From contig JAGCYH010000023.1 in the NCBI GenBank assembly GCA_017960905.1, positions 58,064 to 122,063 of the forward strand: a DNA stretch of 64,000 nt, given 5' to 3'. Shown here one piece after another: positions 43,612-52,943 of this stretch; the first letter of the stretch is position 1; every line of letters begins with the position of its first letter. The DNA is from Bacteroidales bacterium (GTDB lineage Bacteria > Bacteroidota > Bacteroidia > Bacteroidales > Marinilabiliaceae). The position numbers and the translations under genes are program-made. Under the pieces are notes generated by a model, which was not told where the DNA came from, did no database searches, and was given only the letters and a program-made list of their open reading frames with translations.

Positions 43612-43773
43612 CTTTGCATGTAATAATTCTGACAAAAATAGAAAAACGTTTGAAATAATAACATTTTTACAACCATTTTTGTGCCAAATTCATAACATTT
43701 TATCAAAATTGACCGAAAATGTTACAAAAGTTAAGAAAAATGAGCGTTTTCTTGTGTTTTTTCTGGATGTTGT

Positions 43774-43800
43774 TTTCGGGCAGCTGATAGCTGCCCGAAA
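43774..43800. other. 12-bp hairpin in a divergent intergenic gap
   Basis: A perfect 12-bp inverted repeat (TTTCGGGCAGCT, loop GAT) in the 336-bp gap 43612-43947 between divergent genes. It is too far from any stop codon to be an ordinary terminator and could end a short transcript. Confidence 0.5.
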
Positions 43801-43891
43801 CTATTTTCATGATAACCGGTTTCCACTTTGTCGAGTAATTCTTTGATATTGAATTTAATATCCTCTTTGTGGTTTTTCGTCGTAAAAATGT

Positions 43892-43922
43892 TTTGTCGTG
43901 AATGTTTAAAACCATACATTTG
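43892..43922 (+). promoter_or_regulatory. Bacteroidota promoter TTTG-N19-TACATTTG
   Basis: TTTG at 43892-43895 and TACATTTG at 43915-43922 with a 19-bp gap match the phylum consensus. The predicted start near 43929 gives a leader of about 20 nt to the ATG at 43948. Confidence 0.75.
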
Positions 43923-43947
43923 TAAATCAAAAAAAAGCAACAATAAT

Positions 43948-44610
43948 ATGGCAGATCAACGATTGGAAGAGTACCGAAAGTATTACGAGGCAAGAGCCGC
44001 GCGGTACGCAAACAACCCGAACCATCGGCATGCGTTCGAAGCCGAGAGCAAGCTCAGCGCTTTGTTCAAACAGTTCGACACTATTGATGAAATAGGGAAA
44101 AACATGGGAACGCTCAACATCGACTGCGCTTTTGCAGCGTGGCGCGACCAATATGAGATGGAAAGCAATTACTACGGCTCTGTATCAGAGCCGATTAGAA
44201 AGAAATGCGCCGACCAAATTCTGGCCGAAATCAGCAAGACCAACGACCTGACGCAAGCATCGTCGGCTATCAACGAAATCACCGACCGCTGCAGCACTGA
44301 GCAGGCGCTCGACGAGGCCAACGGCAACCTTTTGGCTGAGTGGTGGGCAAAACTCGACGACATTGAGGCGTACGCCAACGCACAGGTGCCCGACGAGTAC
44401 AAGTCGGACATGCTTCGCATGGCCGACACGCTGAAGTCGGAGATGCGCGAATCGTTGGCGCTGCTTGCGGGTGACAAACGCACATGGCAGCCCGACTGGC
44501 AGATTGACCCGTCGGCAGCGCAGAAACCGCAGTACAGGGCGCAACTGCCTTATTCCGATGAGGAAATAGCGCGGCATTTAGCTCAATTTAACGGAATTGC
44601 TAACAAGTAA
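43948..44610 (+). CDS. Hypothetical protein, first gene of an unrecognised two-gene unit
   Basis: A 220-aa soluble, highly helical protein without signal peptide or membrane segment (MADQRLEEYRKYYEARAARY start). It is rich in charged residues, Ala and Trp (AFAAWRDQYEMESNYYG, EWWAKLDDIEAYANAQV) and contains two short Cys/Asp stretches but no catalytic motif I know. The ATG at 43948 is supported by the promoter just upstream. The end overlaps nothing but the next ATG is 14 bp on, so the pair is one operon. I cannot assign a function. Confidence 0.8.
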   Translation: MADQRLEEYRKYYEARAARYANNPNHRHAFEAESKLSALFKQFDTIDEIGKNMGTLNIDCAFAAWRDQYEMESNYYGSVSEPIRKKCADQILAEISKTNDLTQASSAINEITDRCSTEQALDEANGNLLAEWWAKLDDIEAYANAQVPDEYKSDMLRMADTLKSEMRESLALLAGDKRTWQPDWQIDPSAAQKPQYRAQLPYSDEEIARHLAQFNGIANK

Positions 44611-44623
44611 AAATCTGATTATC

Positions 44624-45928
44624 ATGGCATTAGATAAAATGATGTTGGACCCGTTGATGGCAGGATTCAATTTCTACCTCGACGATTTGAACAACAAAAA
44701 CATAAAAGGCGCCGATTACGACGAGATTGTTTCGCTTGTCGAACGCGTGAAACAGATTGCAGCAGAGGTAGATGCGTATGATATGGCATCGGTTTATGCG
44801 AAGATGCAGGAAGAGAACATTCAGACGAAAATGACCGAGGCGTATACTCGCGCCCTTTCGGGCGCGAGCAGTTCGGGCAACGGTGGCGCCGCTTTCGACG
44901 ATAATTCGTTGCTCAAGCAAAACCTCGACGCTTTGCGCTCGGCGATTGCTTCTATTCGCAAAGCTTACACGCAAATGCTTGATAATGCGACTGATAACGC
45001 CACTCGTATGGAGATTGAGGCCTTGCAGAATCCTGAACCCTCGATTAAGAAAATCGAAGAGGCCATTGCCCTTGGCGAGCAACCCGGAATGACATACCCG
45101 ATGTTCCTTTACCAGCTCGTAGCGCAAGGGCTCGACAAGGCTGTGGAGGGTCACACGCTGCAACGTCCGATGCTCGAGCACCAGCTGCAAAGCCAGAAAG
45201 CGCTCATGGCTACGCCTATGTCGATAGCCTGTGCAGAAGAGAAACTGCAGGAATACAATAAGTTAGCTGCGCAAAATCAGTTCGACTTCGTCGAAATTCA
45301 CGAGTGGGAACTCGTGAGCGACCGCATCGACCGCAAATATGCGCCGCTGATGGCTCAGAGTGCCGCTAAGTATCGTCTGTTCAGAAAGATAATTGATCTG
45401 CTCGACGACTGGTCGCTCTCGTATTGCCCGTTTGCGCCCGACATTGCGCCGTGGAACGTCATTGGCGACCCGCAGCGCTCGCGCGAGAACGTGCGGCGCT
45501 CGCAAAACACCGACCCGGGCTTGCTTGCCGAGTACGAAAAACTGCTCGCGAAATATTTCGGATTACATCTTAAAGATGTAATCAACGACGAGACTTTCAT
45601 CAACGAGGTGAAGTCGAATGCCATCAACGACTCGCAGGAACTGCTTGAGTATCTGCTTGTTGAGGTATATCCGCATTGTAATCCGTTCGCCCAACTGCCT
45701 CAGAATCTGATAGATGTGCGTTCCGACATGTACCGTGGCAAGCGCGAAGTGAACCCCGAAGCGCACTTGCCGGCATTGCGTTTGCGCGACTATCTCGACT
45801 CGATTTACGGCGTTGGTTACTACGACTCGAAAAATGCTCAGTATGGACCGATAAAACCTGTTGAGAGCAACGCTGCAAAATGGAATTTCGATGCTTTTGC
45901 TTCGTCTATCAGTCAGAAAATGAATTAA
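44624..45928 (+). CDS. Hypothetical protein, second gene of the unit
   Basis: A 434-aa soluble, mostly helical protein (MALDKMMLDPLMAGFNFYLD start) with a small Gly/Ser linker near residue 85 (ALSGASSSGNGGAAF) that splits an N-terminal helical region from a larger C-terminal one. Recurrent features are helical pairs such as EAIALGEQPGMTYPMFLYQL and the Trp-rich DLLDDWSLSYCPFAPDIAPW. No signal peptide, membrane helix or known catalytic motif is visible. It follows the 220-aa gene by 14 bp; the two may form a complex. Two perfect hairpins lie in it, at 44847-44868 (coding the Gly/Ser linker region) and 45561-45583. Confidence 0.8.
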   Translation: MALDKMMLDPLMAGFNFYLDDLNNKNIKGADYDEIVSLVERVKQIAAEVDAYDMASVYAKMQEENIQTKMTEAYTRALSGASSSGNGGAAFDDNSLLKQNLDALRSAIASIRKAYTQMLDNATDNATRMEIEALQNPEPSIKKIEEAIALGEQPGMTYPMFLYQLVAQGLDKAVEGHTLQRPMLEHQLQSQKALMATPMSIACAEEKLQEYNKLAAQNQFDFVEIHEWELVSDRIDRKYAPLMAQSAAKYRLFRKIIDLLDDWSLSYCPFAPDIAPWNVIGDPQRSRENVRRSQNTDPGLLAEYEKLLAKYFGLHLKDVINDETFINEVKSNAINDSQELLEYLLVEVYPHCNPFAQLPQNLIDVRSDMYRGKREVNPEAHLPALRLRDYLDSIYGVGYYDSKNAQYGPIKPVESNAAKWNFDAFASSISQKMN

Positions 45929-45940
45929 TTGCATTGTTTC

Positions 45941-45972
45941 CGAAACCGCCCCGAAAGGGGCGGTTTTCGGAA
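45941..45972 (+). terminator. Hairpin terminator after the two-gene unit
   Basis: A 7-bp GC core (CCGCCCC, loop GAAA) extended by a CCGAAA/TTTTCGG segment with one bulge. The T run is inside the stem rather than after it, so it may be a weak terminator. Confidence 0.6.
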
Positions 45973-46002
45973 CAATTATCTCAAAAATAACATCAGATTT
46001 GT

Positions 46003-46665
46003 ATGGAAGTAAAAATTGAAGAGAGTTGGCGAGCTCTGTTACAGCCCGAATTCGACAGTCCGTATTTTGCTGACTTAGTGGCATTTGTGAAAAACGAATA
46101 CGCCACGGCTCAGATTTTTCCGCCCGCTTCAAAAATCTTCAACGCCTTCAACCGCTGTCCGCTCGACAAGGTTAAGGTTGTGATACTGGGTCAGGACCCG
46201 TATCACGATGTAAATCAGGCACATGGATTGTGTTTTTCGGTCAACGACGGCATAGCCATGCCGCCGTCGCTCATCAATATTTTCAAAGAGATATCGACCG
46301 ACATAGGCACGCCTATGCCGGCGAGCGGCAATCTTGAACGCTGGGCCGACCAAGGCGTGCTGCTTCTCAACGCCACGCTCACAGTTCGCGCACATCAGGC
46401 TGGCTCGCACCAGAACCATGGCTGGGAACGCTTCACCGACAGCGTTATCGCGCGTCTGGCGAACGCCAAAGAGCACCTCGTATTCATGCTTTGGGGCAGT
46501 TACGCTGGCAAGAAAGCCGCGCTTATCGATAGCAGTAAACATCTGATACTCAAAGCTGTACATCCATCGCCATTGTCGGCTTACCGAGGCTTTTTCGGCT
46601 GCCGGCATTTCAGCTTGGCCAATCAGTATCTGACATCGACAAATCAAAGTCCAATTGCCTGGTAA
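46003..46665 (+). CDS. ung: Uracil-DNA glycosylase
   Basis: A 220-aa family-1 enzyme that removes uracil from DNA in base-excision repair. The catalytic water-activating Asp lies in VVILGQDPYHDVNQAHGLCF. The uracil-recognition Asn and stacking region match NHGWERFTD and the intercalation loop is HPSPLSAYRGFFGCRHFS. Length and motifs are typical. It starts with ATG at 46003, 74 bp after the preceding gene. I noticed no in-frame hairpin. Confidence 0.97.
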   Translation: MEVKIEESWRALLQPEFDSPYFADLVAFVKNEYATAQIFPPASKIFNAFNRCPLDKVKVVILGQDPYHDVNQAHGLCFSVNDGIAMPPSLINIFKEISTDIGTPMPASGNLERWADQGVLLLNATLTVRAHQAGSHQNHGWERFTDSVIARLANAKEHLVFMLWGSYAGKKAALIDSSKHLILKAVHPSPLSAYRGFFGCRHFSLANQYLTSTNQSPIAW

Positions 46666-46686
46666 TCAGGCTAATGAAAGATAGCT

Positions 46687-49458
46687 TTGCTTAGTAAGAA
46701 AAACATATTACTCTGTATGTCAATACTTTACATTGCCTTTGGCAATGTAACGGCACAGAATATGGTTTCTGCTTTCAAGGTTTACATTTTATCTGAAAAT
46801 GAGCCAGTTGTGGGTTGTGTTGTGGCTATACCGCAACTCAACCGCGTAACAGTTTCTGATACAGAAGGTTATGCGGTTTTCGCTGACGTGCCAGAAGGCC
46901 GATGGGCGGTTACAACGCAATATTTAGGCTTTTTGCCTGAAAATAAAGAATTTAGCGTGCCTTCGGAAAATGCGGCTGAGATACAACTTCAACAACAGTC
47001 GTATCTGATTGACGATGTGGTAGTTGTAGCCAAATCGGGCTCTGATGCGCTGACTTCGTCGCGCATCGACCGCACTGCTCTCGAGCATCAGCAGACGGTA
47101 AGCGTGGCCGACGCTCTGCAGCTTTTACCCGGCCAGACGACGAAGAATCCATCGCTCAATTCACCCGCGTTACTCACTGTGCGTGAGATAGATACCAACG
47201 ATGCATCGGCGGCGCTCGGCACTGCGCTCGTTGTCGATGGCATTGGCATCGACAACGACGCCAATATGCAGATTATGTCGACGTCGAAAGTGGCATCGAC
47301 GGAAGTGCCGGTGTCGGCTGGCACCGGCATCGATGTGCGCAGCATTCCGTCGGACCGCATAGAGAGCGTCGAAGTGGTGCGCGGAGTGGCCTCGGCTGAG
47401 TACGGCAACATGACTTCGGGAATGGTGCTTGTGAACACCCGCGCCGGCGCAATGCCGTTTTCAGCTATGCTGAAAACCGACCCGCTACTGAAGTCGGTTT
47501 CGCTTGCTAAAGGCTTCAAAATCAGCAAAAAAGGTGCCGCCTTGTCGATAGATTCCGAATTTGCCGTCAATAAGCAAGACGAGAGGGTAGAGACACAGAA
47601 ATTCCGCCGTTTTACGGCGCAAGTGGCTTATTCTGACGTAGTTGGCATTGGTACGGCAAAACTGATGCTCAATATGAAGTTGAACGGTTTTGCCATGAAA
47701 AATGTTGAAGACTCTGACCCCGACATGCTTTCCGATGAATACGTCAGAGTTGCCGACCGGCAACTCTCGGCGAGTGTTACGGCGCGCCTGATAGCAAATA
47801 AACCATACCTTACTTCGCTGAGTATGAGCGCGTTTGCATCTGTCGGGCGGCAAAAAAGCGAGTCGCTCATTTCGCATGTGGCGCAAATGTCGACACCTTA
47901 CACCTATTCGATGACAAACGGCGAGCACGAAGGCGCGTTTTATCCGAATACGTATGCCGAGAAAAAACTTATCGACGGCCGTCCGCTGAATATAAATGTA
48001 AAGGCTGTGGCGAAAATTTCGAAAGATAAAACGCTGTGGGGTAATATGTTATCGTTTGGCGGCGAACTTAGTGTGAAAGGCAATAAAGGCGACGGCAAGA
48101 GTGGCGAGTACTTGCCGACGGGCTACCGCCCGCGGCCGTTTTCCGACATTCCGTTCGTGTACGACTGCGCGTTTTTCGCCGAGGATAAATACCGCGCCGC
48201 AATCGGTGCCGTAGGCATCGAATTGCAGGCGGGCGCTCGGTTTACAAAGGTTGTGGCCGAAGGCTACAATTTCAAACTTCGCACCGAACCGAGAATCAAT
48301 GCTTTGCTGAAAATTATTGACAATCAGTCGGTTAAACTCACCATGACCGGCGCGTGGGGCATTCAGACAAAGATGCCGACGCTTGTGCATCTGTACCCCG
48401 ACCCGGCTTATCTCGACCAGATTTCGTACACGTATGTCGACAACGATCGCCAGAAGTCGAAGGCGGTGTTTACGTCGCTCGTGCTCGACGACAATCGCAA
48501 TGCCAATTTGGCATTGCCCGAAAATAGAAAGATTGAAATAGGTATTAAGCTGAAAATAAATAAGTTAAATATCGAAACGACATATTTCAACGAGTCGATG
48601 CGCGACGGTTTTGCCTTCCGCCGTAGAATCGCGCCACTGACGTATCGCGTTTATAATCAGACAGTTGAACAAGCTAATTACGAAAGTGGCGGTCTGAACC
48701 TGTCCGACGGCTCGGCCGTCGGATTCTATACCGACACCACGTTTCTCAACTACAACAGTCCCGACAATAGCTTATGCGTTGATAAACAAGGTGTTGAATA
48801 CACAATAGATTTCGGAAAAATAAAGCGGATAAACACGCAGTTTATCCTCGATGGCGCCTTTTTCGACATAAAAAAGACCGACGATTCCGACGAATACTAT
48901 TATCAGCCGGGCATCATAAAATCGCGTAACCGCAAGTACGCTGCCGTGTCGAAATCGGCCTCTACGTCGTATAACTCATCGCGTAAACGCCGTCTGAACA
49001 GCAGTTTACGCATCATCACGCGTATCCCGTTGCTCGGTTTGGTAACGACGCTGAAATGCCAGTGCGTTTGGATTGACAAGATGAAACGCGACTACATAAT
49101 CGACGGCAAATCAATGATTTGCCGTGCCGATGACGGTTCGTACTACGTCAATCCGATTGCGCTCGTTGACCAGTCGGGGCGTGTGATAAGCGATTTGCCC
49201 GCCGATTTGGCTAAAAACTCTCAGACGAATGTCTATGTCAACTATTTGGGTACCAATGCGTTGCGCGAGGATAATCCGAAGCCGTACGCAATGTGCGACA
49301 TCCGACTGACAAAAGAAATAGGCAATAATTTGTTTATTTCTTTTTATGCGAATAATTTTACCAACTCTCGGCCCGAACGCTATTTCGCCTCGAGCGACGT
49401 GTATATTCGGAAGAATACCGAGATATATTTTGGTTGTGATTTTAAATTTAAATTGTAA
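46687..49458 (+). CDS. TonB-dependent outer membrane receptor with carboxypeptidase-regulatory-like domain
   Basis: A 923-aa outer-membrane transporter. The start is the TTG at 46687, giving a signal peptide ending GNVTAQ; the ATG at 46674 is in another frame and stops after six codons. A CarboxypepD_reg-like domain (residues ~28-100, VSDTEGYAVFADVPEGRW) leads to the plug (DALQLLPGQTTKNPSLNS, IPSDRIESVEVVRGVASAEY) and a beta-barrel ending in FGCDFKFKL. It should import a large or scarce ligand using TonB. It is followed at 3 bp by the DUF4876-like gene. In-gene hairpins: 46728-46750, 47457-47477, 47746-47767, 48497-48517, 48703-48723, 49103-49125. Confidence 0.93.
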   Translation: MLSKKNILLCMSILYIAFGNVTAQNMVSAFKVYILSENEPVVGCVVAIPQLNRVTVSDTEGYAVFADVPEGRWAVTTQYLGFLPENKEFSVPSENAAEIQLQQQSYLIDDVVVVAKSGSDALTSSRIDRTALEHQQTVSVADALQLLPGQTTKNPSLNSPALLTVREIDTNDASAALGTALVVDGIGIDNDANMQIMSTSKVASTEVPVSAGTGIDVRSIPSDRIESVEVVRGVASAEYGNMTSGMVLVNTRAGAMPFSAMLKTDPLLKSVSLAKGFKISKKGAALSIDSEFAVNKQDERVETQKFRRFTAQVAYSDVVGIGTAKLMLNMKLNGFAMKNVEDSDPDMLSDEYVRVADRQLSASVTARLIANKPYLTSLSMSAFASVGRQKSESLISHVAQMSTPYTYSMTNGEHEGAFYPNTYAEKKLIDGRPLNINVKAVAKISKDKTLWGNMLSFGGELSVKGNKGDGKSGEYLPTGYRPRPFSDIPFVYDCAFFAEDKYRAAIGAVGIELQAGARFTKVVAEGYNFKLRTEPRINALLKIIDNQSVKLTMTGAWGIQTKMPTLVHLYPDPAYLDQISYTYVDNDRQKSKAVFTSLVLDDNRNANLALPENRKIEIGIKLKINKLNIETTYFNESMRDGFAFRRRIAPLTYRVYNQTVEQANYESGGLNLSDGSAVGFYTDTTFLNYNSPDNSLCVDKQGVEYTIDFGKIKRINTQFILDGAFFDIKKTDDSDEYYYQPGIIKSRNRKYAAVSKSASTSYNSSRKRRLNSSLRIITRIPLLGLVTTLKCQCVWIDKMKRDYIIDGKSMICRADDGSYYVNPIALVDQSGRVISDLPADLAKNSQTNVYVNYLGTNALREDNPKPYAMCDIRLTKEIGNNLFISFYANNFTNSRPERYFASSDVYIRKNTEIYFGCDFKFKL

Positions 49459-49461
49459 AAT

Positions 49462-50631
49462 ATGAAACTTAAATTATTTGGTTTACTGATGCTTACGCTT
49501 TTCGTAAGCTCGTGTAACGACGACGATGATGTGGATTTCTGCACCGTGCACGTCAATTTGTTCAGCAGTACCAACTCGGTTTTCAACCCCGAGAAGGTGA
49601 AAGTGGTTGCGACGAACGTCCAGCAAGGACAAGTTTGGTCGGCGTACGCCGACCAAACGGGTGTTGCCAAATTTGAAGTTGAGCCTGGAATGTATTCATT
49701 CTCAGCGCAATACACCGAAACGAAAAACAACCTCGTGATGAATTTCAGCGGCTCGGTGGGCGAAACGGCCGTTTACGAATCGCTGCAGGTAACGATTGAT
49801 TTGAAGGAATCATTATCGTCGCAACTCATTATAAAAGAGATATATTACAACGGTTGCAAAGGAGCCGACAATAAGAATTATCTCAACGACCAGTATCTGA
49901 TAATTTACAATAATTCGACCGACACGGCATATCTCGACAGCCTTTGTGTGGCTCACGTCTATCCGTCGCGCTCAACAAATCCGTCGGCCTTTGCCGACAA
50001 TAGCAAATATCCGTTTGTGCCAGCGTTCAACTTCGCGTGGATGTTTCCCGGCAATGGCCACGAATATCCGTTACTGCCTGGCCATCAGGTTGTTGTAGCG
50101 CCAAACTGCGTCGACCATACGGTCGACGGCAACACCAATTCGGTCGACCTGTCGAAAGCGGGCTACTGGGCTTGCTATTCCGACGATGCCGGACTGACAA
50201 AGCAGTCGGCGCCAGCCACGCCCGACAAGCTGACTCTCAACCTGTTGTGGAAAGACAAAGGCACTTCGTGCCTTTCGTCGACGCTCGACCCTGCGTTTAT
50301 AATCTGGAAAATTCAGGACAATTTCGACAATTTCATGGCGACTTGTCTGGTGAAAAACCCCGACCAGCCTAAGGCCGACAACCTTTATATGGCTGTGCCT
50401 ATCGATTGGATTTACGACGGTGTTGAGTGCTTCGACAAGTCGGGCCGCAACAAGCGTCTGCCGTCGGTTGTCGACAACGGCAGCATAATCAACGAGAGCG
50501 GCGTAGGCTCGGGCAGCGTGGTAACGCGCAAGGCCGATGCCGAGGCATCGGCGGCAGCTGGTTTCACGGTCTATGCCGACACCAATAACTCTTCTGACGA
50601 TTTCACTGTCGGAACACCGTCGATTAAATAG
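49462..50631 (+). CDS. DUF4876-like lipoprotein
   Basis: A 389-aa lipoprotein (lipobox LFVSSC near residue 18) followed by an acidic stretch (NDDDDVDFCT). It has an N-terminal beta-sandwich (HVNLFSSTNSVFNPEKVKV) and then the DUF4876 signature LIIKEIYYNGCKGADNK with NDQYLIIYNNSTDTAYLDSL. It is probably surface-exposed and works with the TonB receptor just upstream, since in Bacteroidales such genes are usually neighbours. A perfect 26-nt palindrome at 49633-49658 and further hairpins at 49491-49509 and 50257-50275 lie in the gene. Confidence 0.85.
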   Translation: MKLKLFGLLMLTLFVSSCNDDDDVDFCTVHVNLFSSTNSVFNPEKVKVVATNVQQGQVWSAYADQTGVAKFEVEPGMYSFSAQYTETKNNLVMNFSGSVGETAVYESLQVTIDLKESLSSQLIIKEIYYNGCKGADNKNYLNDQYLIIYNNSTDTAYLDSLCVAHVYPSRSTNPSAFADNSKYPFVPAFNFAWMFPGNGHEYPLLPGHQVVVAPNCVDHTVDGNTNSVDLSKAGYWACYSDDAGLTKQSAPATPDKLTLNLLWKDKGTSCLSSTLDPAFIIWKIQDNFDNFMATCLVKNPDQPKADNLYMAVPIDWIYDGVECFDKSGRNKRLPSVVDNGSIINESGVGSGSVVTRKADAEASAAAGFTVYADTNNSSDDFTVGTPSIK

Positions 50632-50662
50632 AAACATCTGAACTTCAGGTAGTTAGCACTGA

Positions 50663-52156
50663 ATGATAAGGTTTGTATTATCTTCGATAATTATGTTTTT
50701 TGCTATAGCCGCTTCGGTCAATTGTCAGCTGACAATTGACCGAACGGCATGGCAGATTAAAGATAGTGCCGACCTTTTGTATCTGACTGAGATAGAGCTG
50801 AATACAAGTCATACTTCGGGTGCGTGGCGCGACGTTGTCGCGCCACAGTCCGAAACCGATTATGGCGCGAGGGTAGGCGGCGGAGCCGTCGTTGGCGACA
50901 GGCTCAACCTGAGCGGCAGCTTTGGCTACAAGTATGCCGACCGCAAGAAGCAATGCCTCTCGATGCTTACTTTTCCCAATATGTTTCCGTTTACCGTTTC
51001 GGATACGATAGCCGGAAATCAGACTGCCGAGTTATACCAAGTGGCTGGAAATGTGCTGTTTACTGCAGTTCCAAGTCGTCTGGTTCTGGGCGCCGATGTG
51101 GCTTTTCTGGCTTCGTCGACGGCGAAGCTGCGCGATTTGCGCAACAAAAACACCTTCAGTCAATATTGTTTTTCGCCTTCGGCGAAAATCATTTTCGACA
51201 GTTTTTCGGTAGGTCTTGGCTGGTGTTATACGCCTCTGGCAGAGGAAGTTCTGTATAGCTGTTTCGGCAGTGGGAATGCTTTTTTTGCCGACAAGATAGA
51301 AGGTCTGTGGTTTGGTGAGCGAATAGTCTATTCGGCGCCCGACTTCATGACTCGTCGCCATTCGGGCGACGAGAGCCGTTACTGCCTGTCGGTCAATTAC
51401 TTGACCGACAATTTGCACATGCGTGGCGAACTATCGTACTACGATGCCGAATACCGCCTCAAGCTTCGCGACAGCGAGAAACGCATTGGCGACGTTGAGA
51501 AAAACGGTTGGCGGGCAAAGTTCAGCACAGCACTCTCTGCCGACCGCCGACATCAGTTCGATGCCGTGTATTCTGTTGATAATGAGCGCTCTTTTGTGCC
51601 AATTCAGCAAAAACAATTCAGCGGAACGGCATATCACTATGTGCAGTATGGGCGCGTGAAGCGCTACAGCGAAAAGTGCGTTGACTTTTTGGACCGCTAT
51701 TCGTACCGAACGGAAACGCTCTCTGCAAATGCCTGTGTGTCAGTGAATAATATCGAAAAAAACGTGTATCTTTTTCCGCAGGTATTCAGGCAGAACGTCA
51801 GTCGGCTGACGTTTGATGCCGAAGCCGATTACAAAATCAGTTTTTTCAAGCATAAATGCTTGAAAAACATAAAATTAGCGTTGCAGTGTGGCTATTCTTC
51901 AGCATCGGGAACGATGCTGAAGCGTCAGAATCCGTCGGCTATTGACCCAAACTACTATTGCAATCGCCAAGCTCTTGAAAATCAGTACAATTGGCTTGTG
52001 TCCGACTATTTCAAAGTCGCACCACGCGCCACCTTCGACATCGCTCTTGGGCGGTCAGTGCTGTCGCTCTCAGCTGCCTACGACGCCAGCATAGCTGACG
52101 GTGCTTCGCGCAGCACTATTTCGTTCGCCACAGTATTACATTTTTCAAAAAACTGA
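50663..52156 (+). CDS. DUF6850-like outer membrane beta-barrel protein
   Basis: A 497-aa protein with a signal peptide (MIRFVLSSIIMFFAIAASVN) and many amphipathic strands with aromatic ends (LNLSGSFGYKYADRKKQC, VGLGWCYTPLAEEVLY), ending in SFATVLHFSKN. This is the pattern of an outer-membrane barrel and matches the DUF6850 proteins that accompany TonB receptor/DUF4876 pairs. It starts 31 bp after the DUF4876-like gene. It has the densest set of hairpins in the window: seven, including a perfect 32-nt palindrome at 50713-50744, then 50824-50846, 51170-51188, 51387-51410, 51794-51813, 51842-51867 and 51897-51922. Confidence 0.83.
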   Translation: MIRFVLSSIIMFFAIAASVNCQLTIDRTAWQIKDSADLLYLTEIELNTSHTSGAWRDVVAPQSETDYGARVGGGAVVGDRLNLSGSFGYKYADRKKQCLSMLTFPNMFPFTVSDTIAGNQTAELYQVAGNVLFTAVPSRLVLGADVAFLASSTAKLRDLRNKNTFSQYCFSPSAKIIFDSFSVGLGWCYTPLAEEVLYSCFGSGNAFFADKIEGLWFGERIVYSAPDFMTRRHSGDESRYCLSVNYLTDNLHMRGELSYYDAEYRLKLRDSEKRIGDVEKNGWRAKFSTALSADRRHQFDAVYSVDNERSFVPIQQKQFSGTAYHYVQYGRVKRYSEKCVDFLDRYSYRTETLSANACVSVNNIEKNVYLFPQVFRQNVSRLTFDAEADYKISFFKHKCLKNIKLALQCGYSSASGTMLKRQNPSAIDPNYYCNRQALENQYNWLVSDYFKVAPRATFDIALGRSVLSLSAAYDASIADGASRSTISFATVLHFSKN

Positions 52157-52195
52157 CTTTCAGTAAAATAATTCGGCGTAATTTTGCGCAGCAAA

Positions 52196-52933
52196 ATGAC
52201 GCCAATGTCAGCACTCGTAATCATATTGCTAATATTGCTGTGCGCTGGAGCAAGTTTTGTTCAGCGTGTCAGCGGTTTCGGCTTTGGAATATTCATAATG
52301 ACGGCATTGCCATACATCATGCCGTCGTACGGCGAGGCCACTACGCTGTCGGGGCTGTTGTCGGCCGCGCAGTCGTTTTTCGTCGTTATCCACATCTGGC
52401 GAGTGATAGATTGGCGGCGGCTGCTGCCAATTCTTGCGGCTTTTCTGGTGGTTTCGTTTTTCGCAGTGCAGTTTGTGGCGCAAGTTAACGATGTGATGCT
52501 CAAGCATATACTGGGTGTTGTGCTCATTGTCATGAGTCTCTATTTCCTTATTTTCAGTCAGCGCATAAGCATCCGACCCACGGTCGGAATGCAACTGTCG
52601 ATGGGCGCTCTGAGCGGTGCCATGGGTGGTTTGTGTGCTATGCAAGGTCCGCCCGCCGTGCTTTATTTCGTGGCTTCCGAAACCGACAAAATCAAGTATC
52701 TGGCTCTTACTCAGGCATATTTCTTCATTGGCAACATAGCCATGACGTTTTTCCGCGCCGAGAATGGTTTCCTGACTGCAACCGTCGGCTACAGCTGGCT
52801 TTTGGCCTTTGGCGGAATATTCATTGGCAACTGGCTTGGCGGCATGGTTTTCGACCGCATTTCAACACACGTCCTGCGCCTGATAATCTACTCGTACATG
52901 GCTGTGAGCGGTGTCGTGGCATTGCTGAGCTGA
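52196..52933 (+). CDS. TauE/SafE family sulphite-exporter-like membrane protein
   Basis: A 245-aa integral membrane protein with about eight transmembrane helices and the duplicated TauE/SafE layout. Each half contains a glycine-rich stretch (VSGFGFGIFIMTALPYIM and LSGAMGGLCAMQGPPAVLY). Members move organosulphur or sulphite compounds; substrate unknown. The ATG at 52196 is preferred to a TTG at 52184; the ATG lies in a small hairpin (TTTTGC/GCAAAA, 52182-52196). A -7-like TAATTTTG lies at 52179-52186. It is followed by a REP-like palindrome. Confidence 0.9.
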   Translation: MTPMSALVIILLILLCAGASFVQRVSGFGFGIFIMTALPYIMPSYGEATTLSGLLSAAQSFFVVIHIWRVIDWRRLLPILAAFLVVSFFAVQFVAQVNDVMLKHILGVVLIVMSLYFLIFSQRISIRPTVGMQLSMGALSGAMGGLCAMQGPPAVLYFVASETDKIKYLALTQAYFFIGNIAMTFFRAENGFLTATVGYSWLLAFGGIFIGNWLGGMVFDRISTHVLRLIIYSYMAVSGVVALLS

Positions 52934-52943
52934 TTGAAAAAGA

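Noticed and set aside
43731..43943. 70-aa minus-strand frame in the gap before the two-gene unit
   Set aside because: It overlaps the predicted promoter and a hairpin and shows no family match; probably chance.
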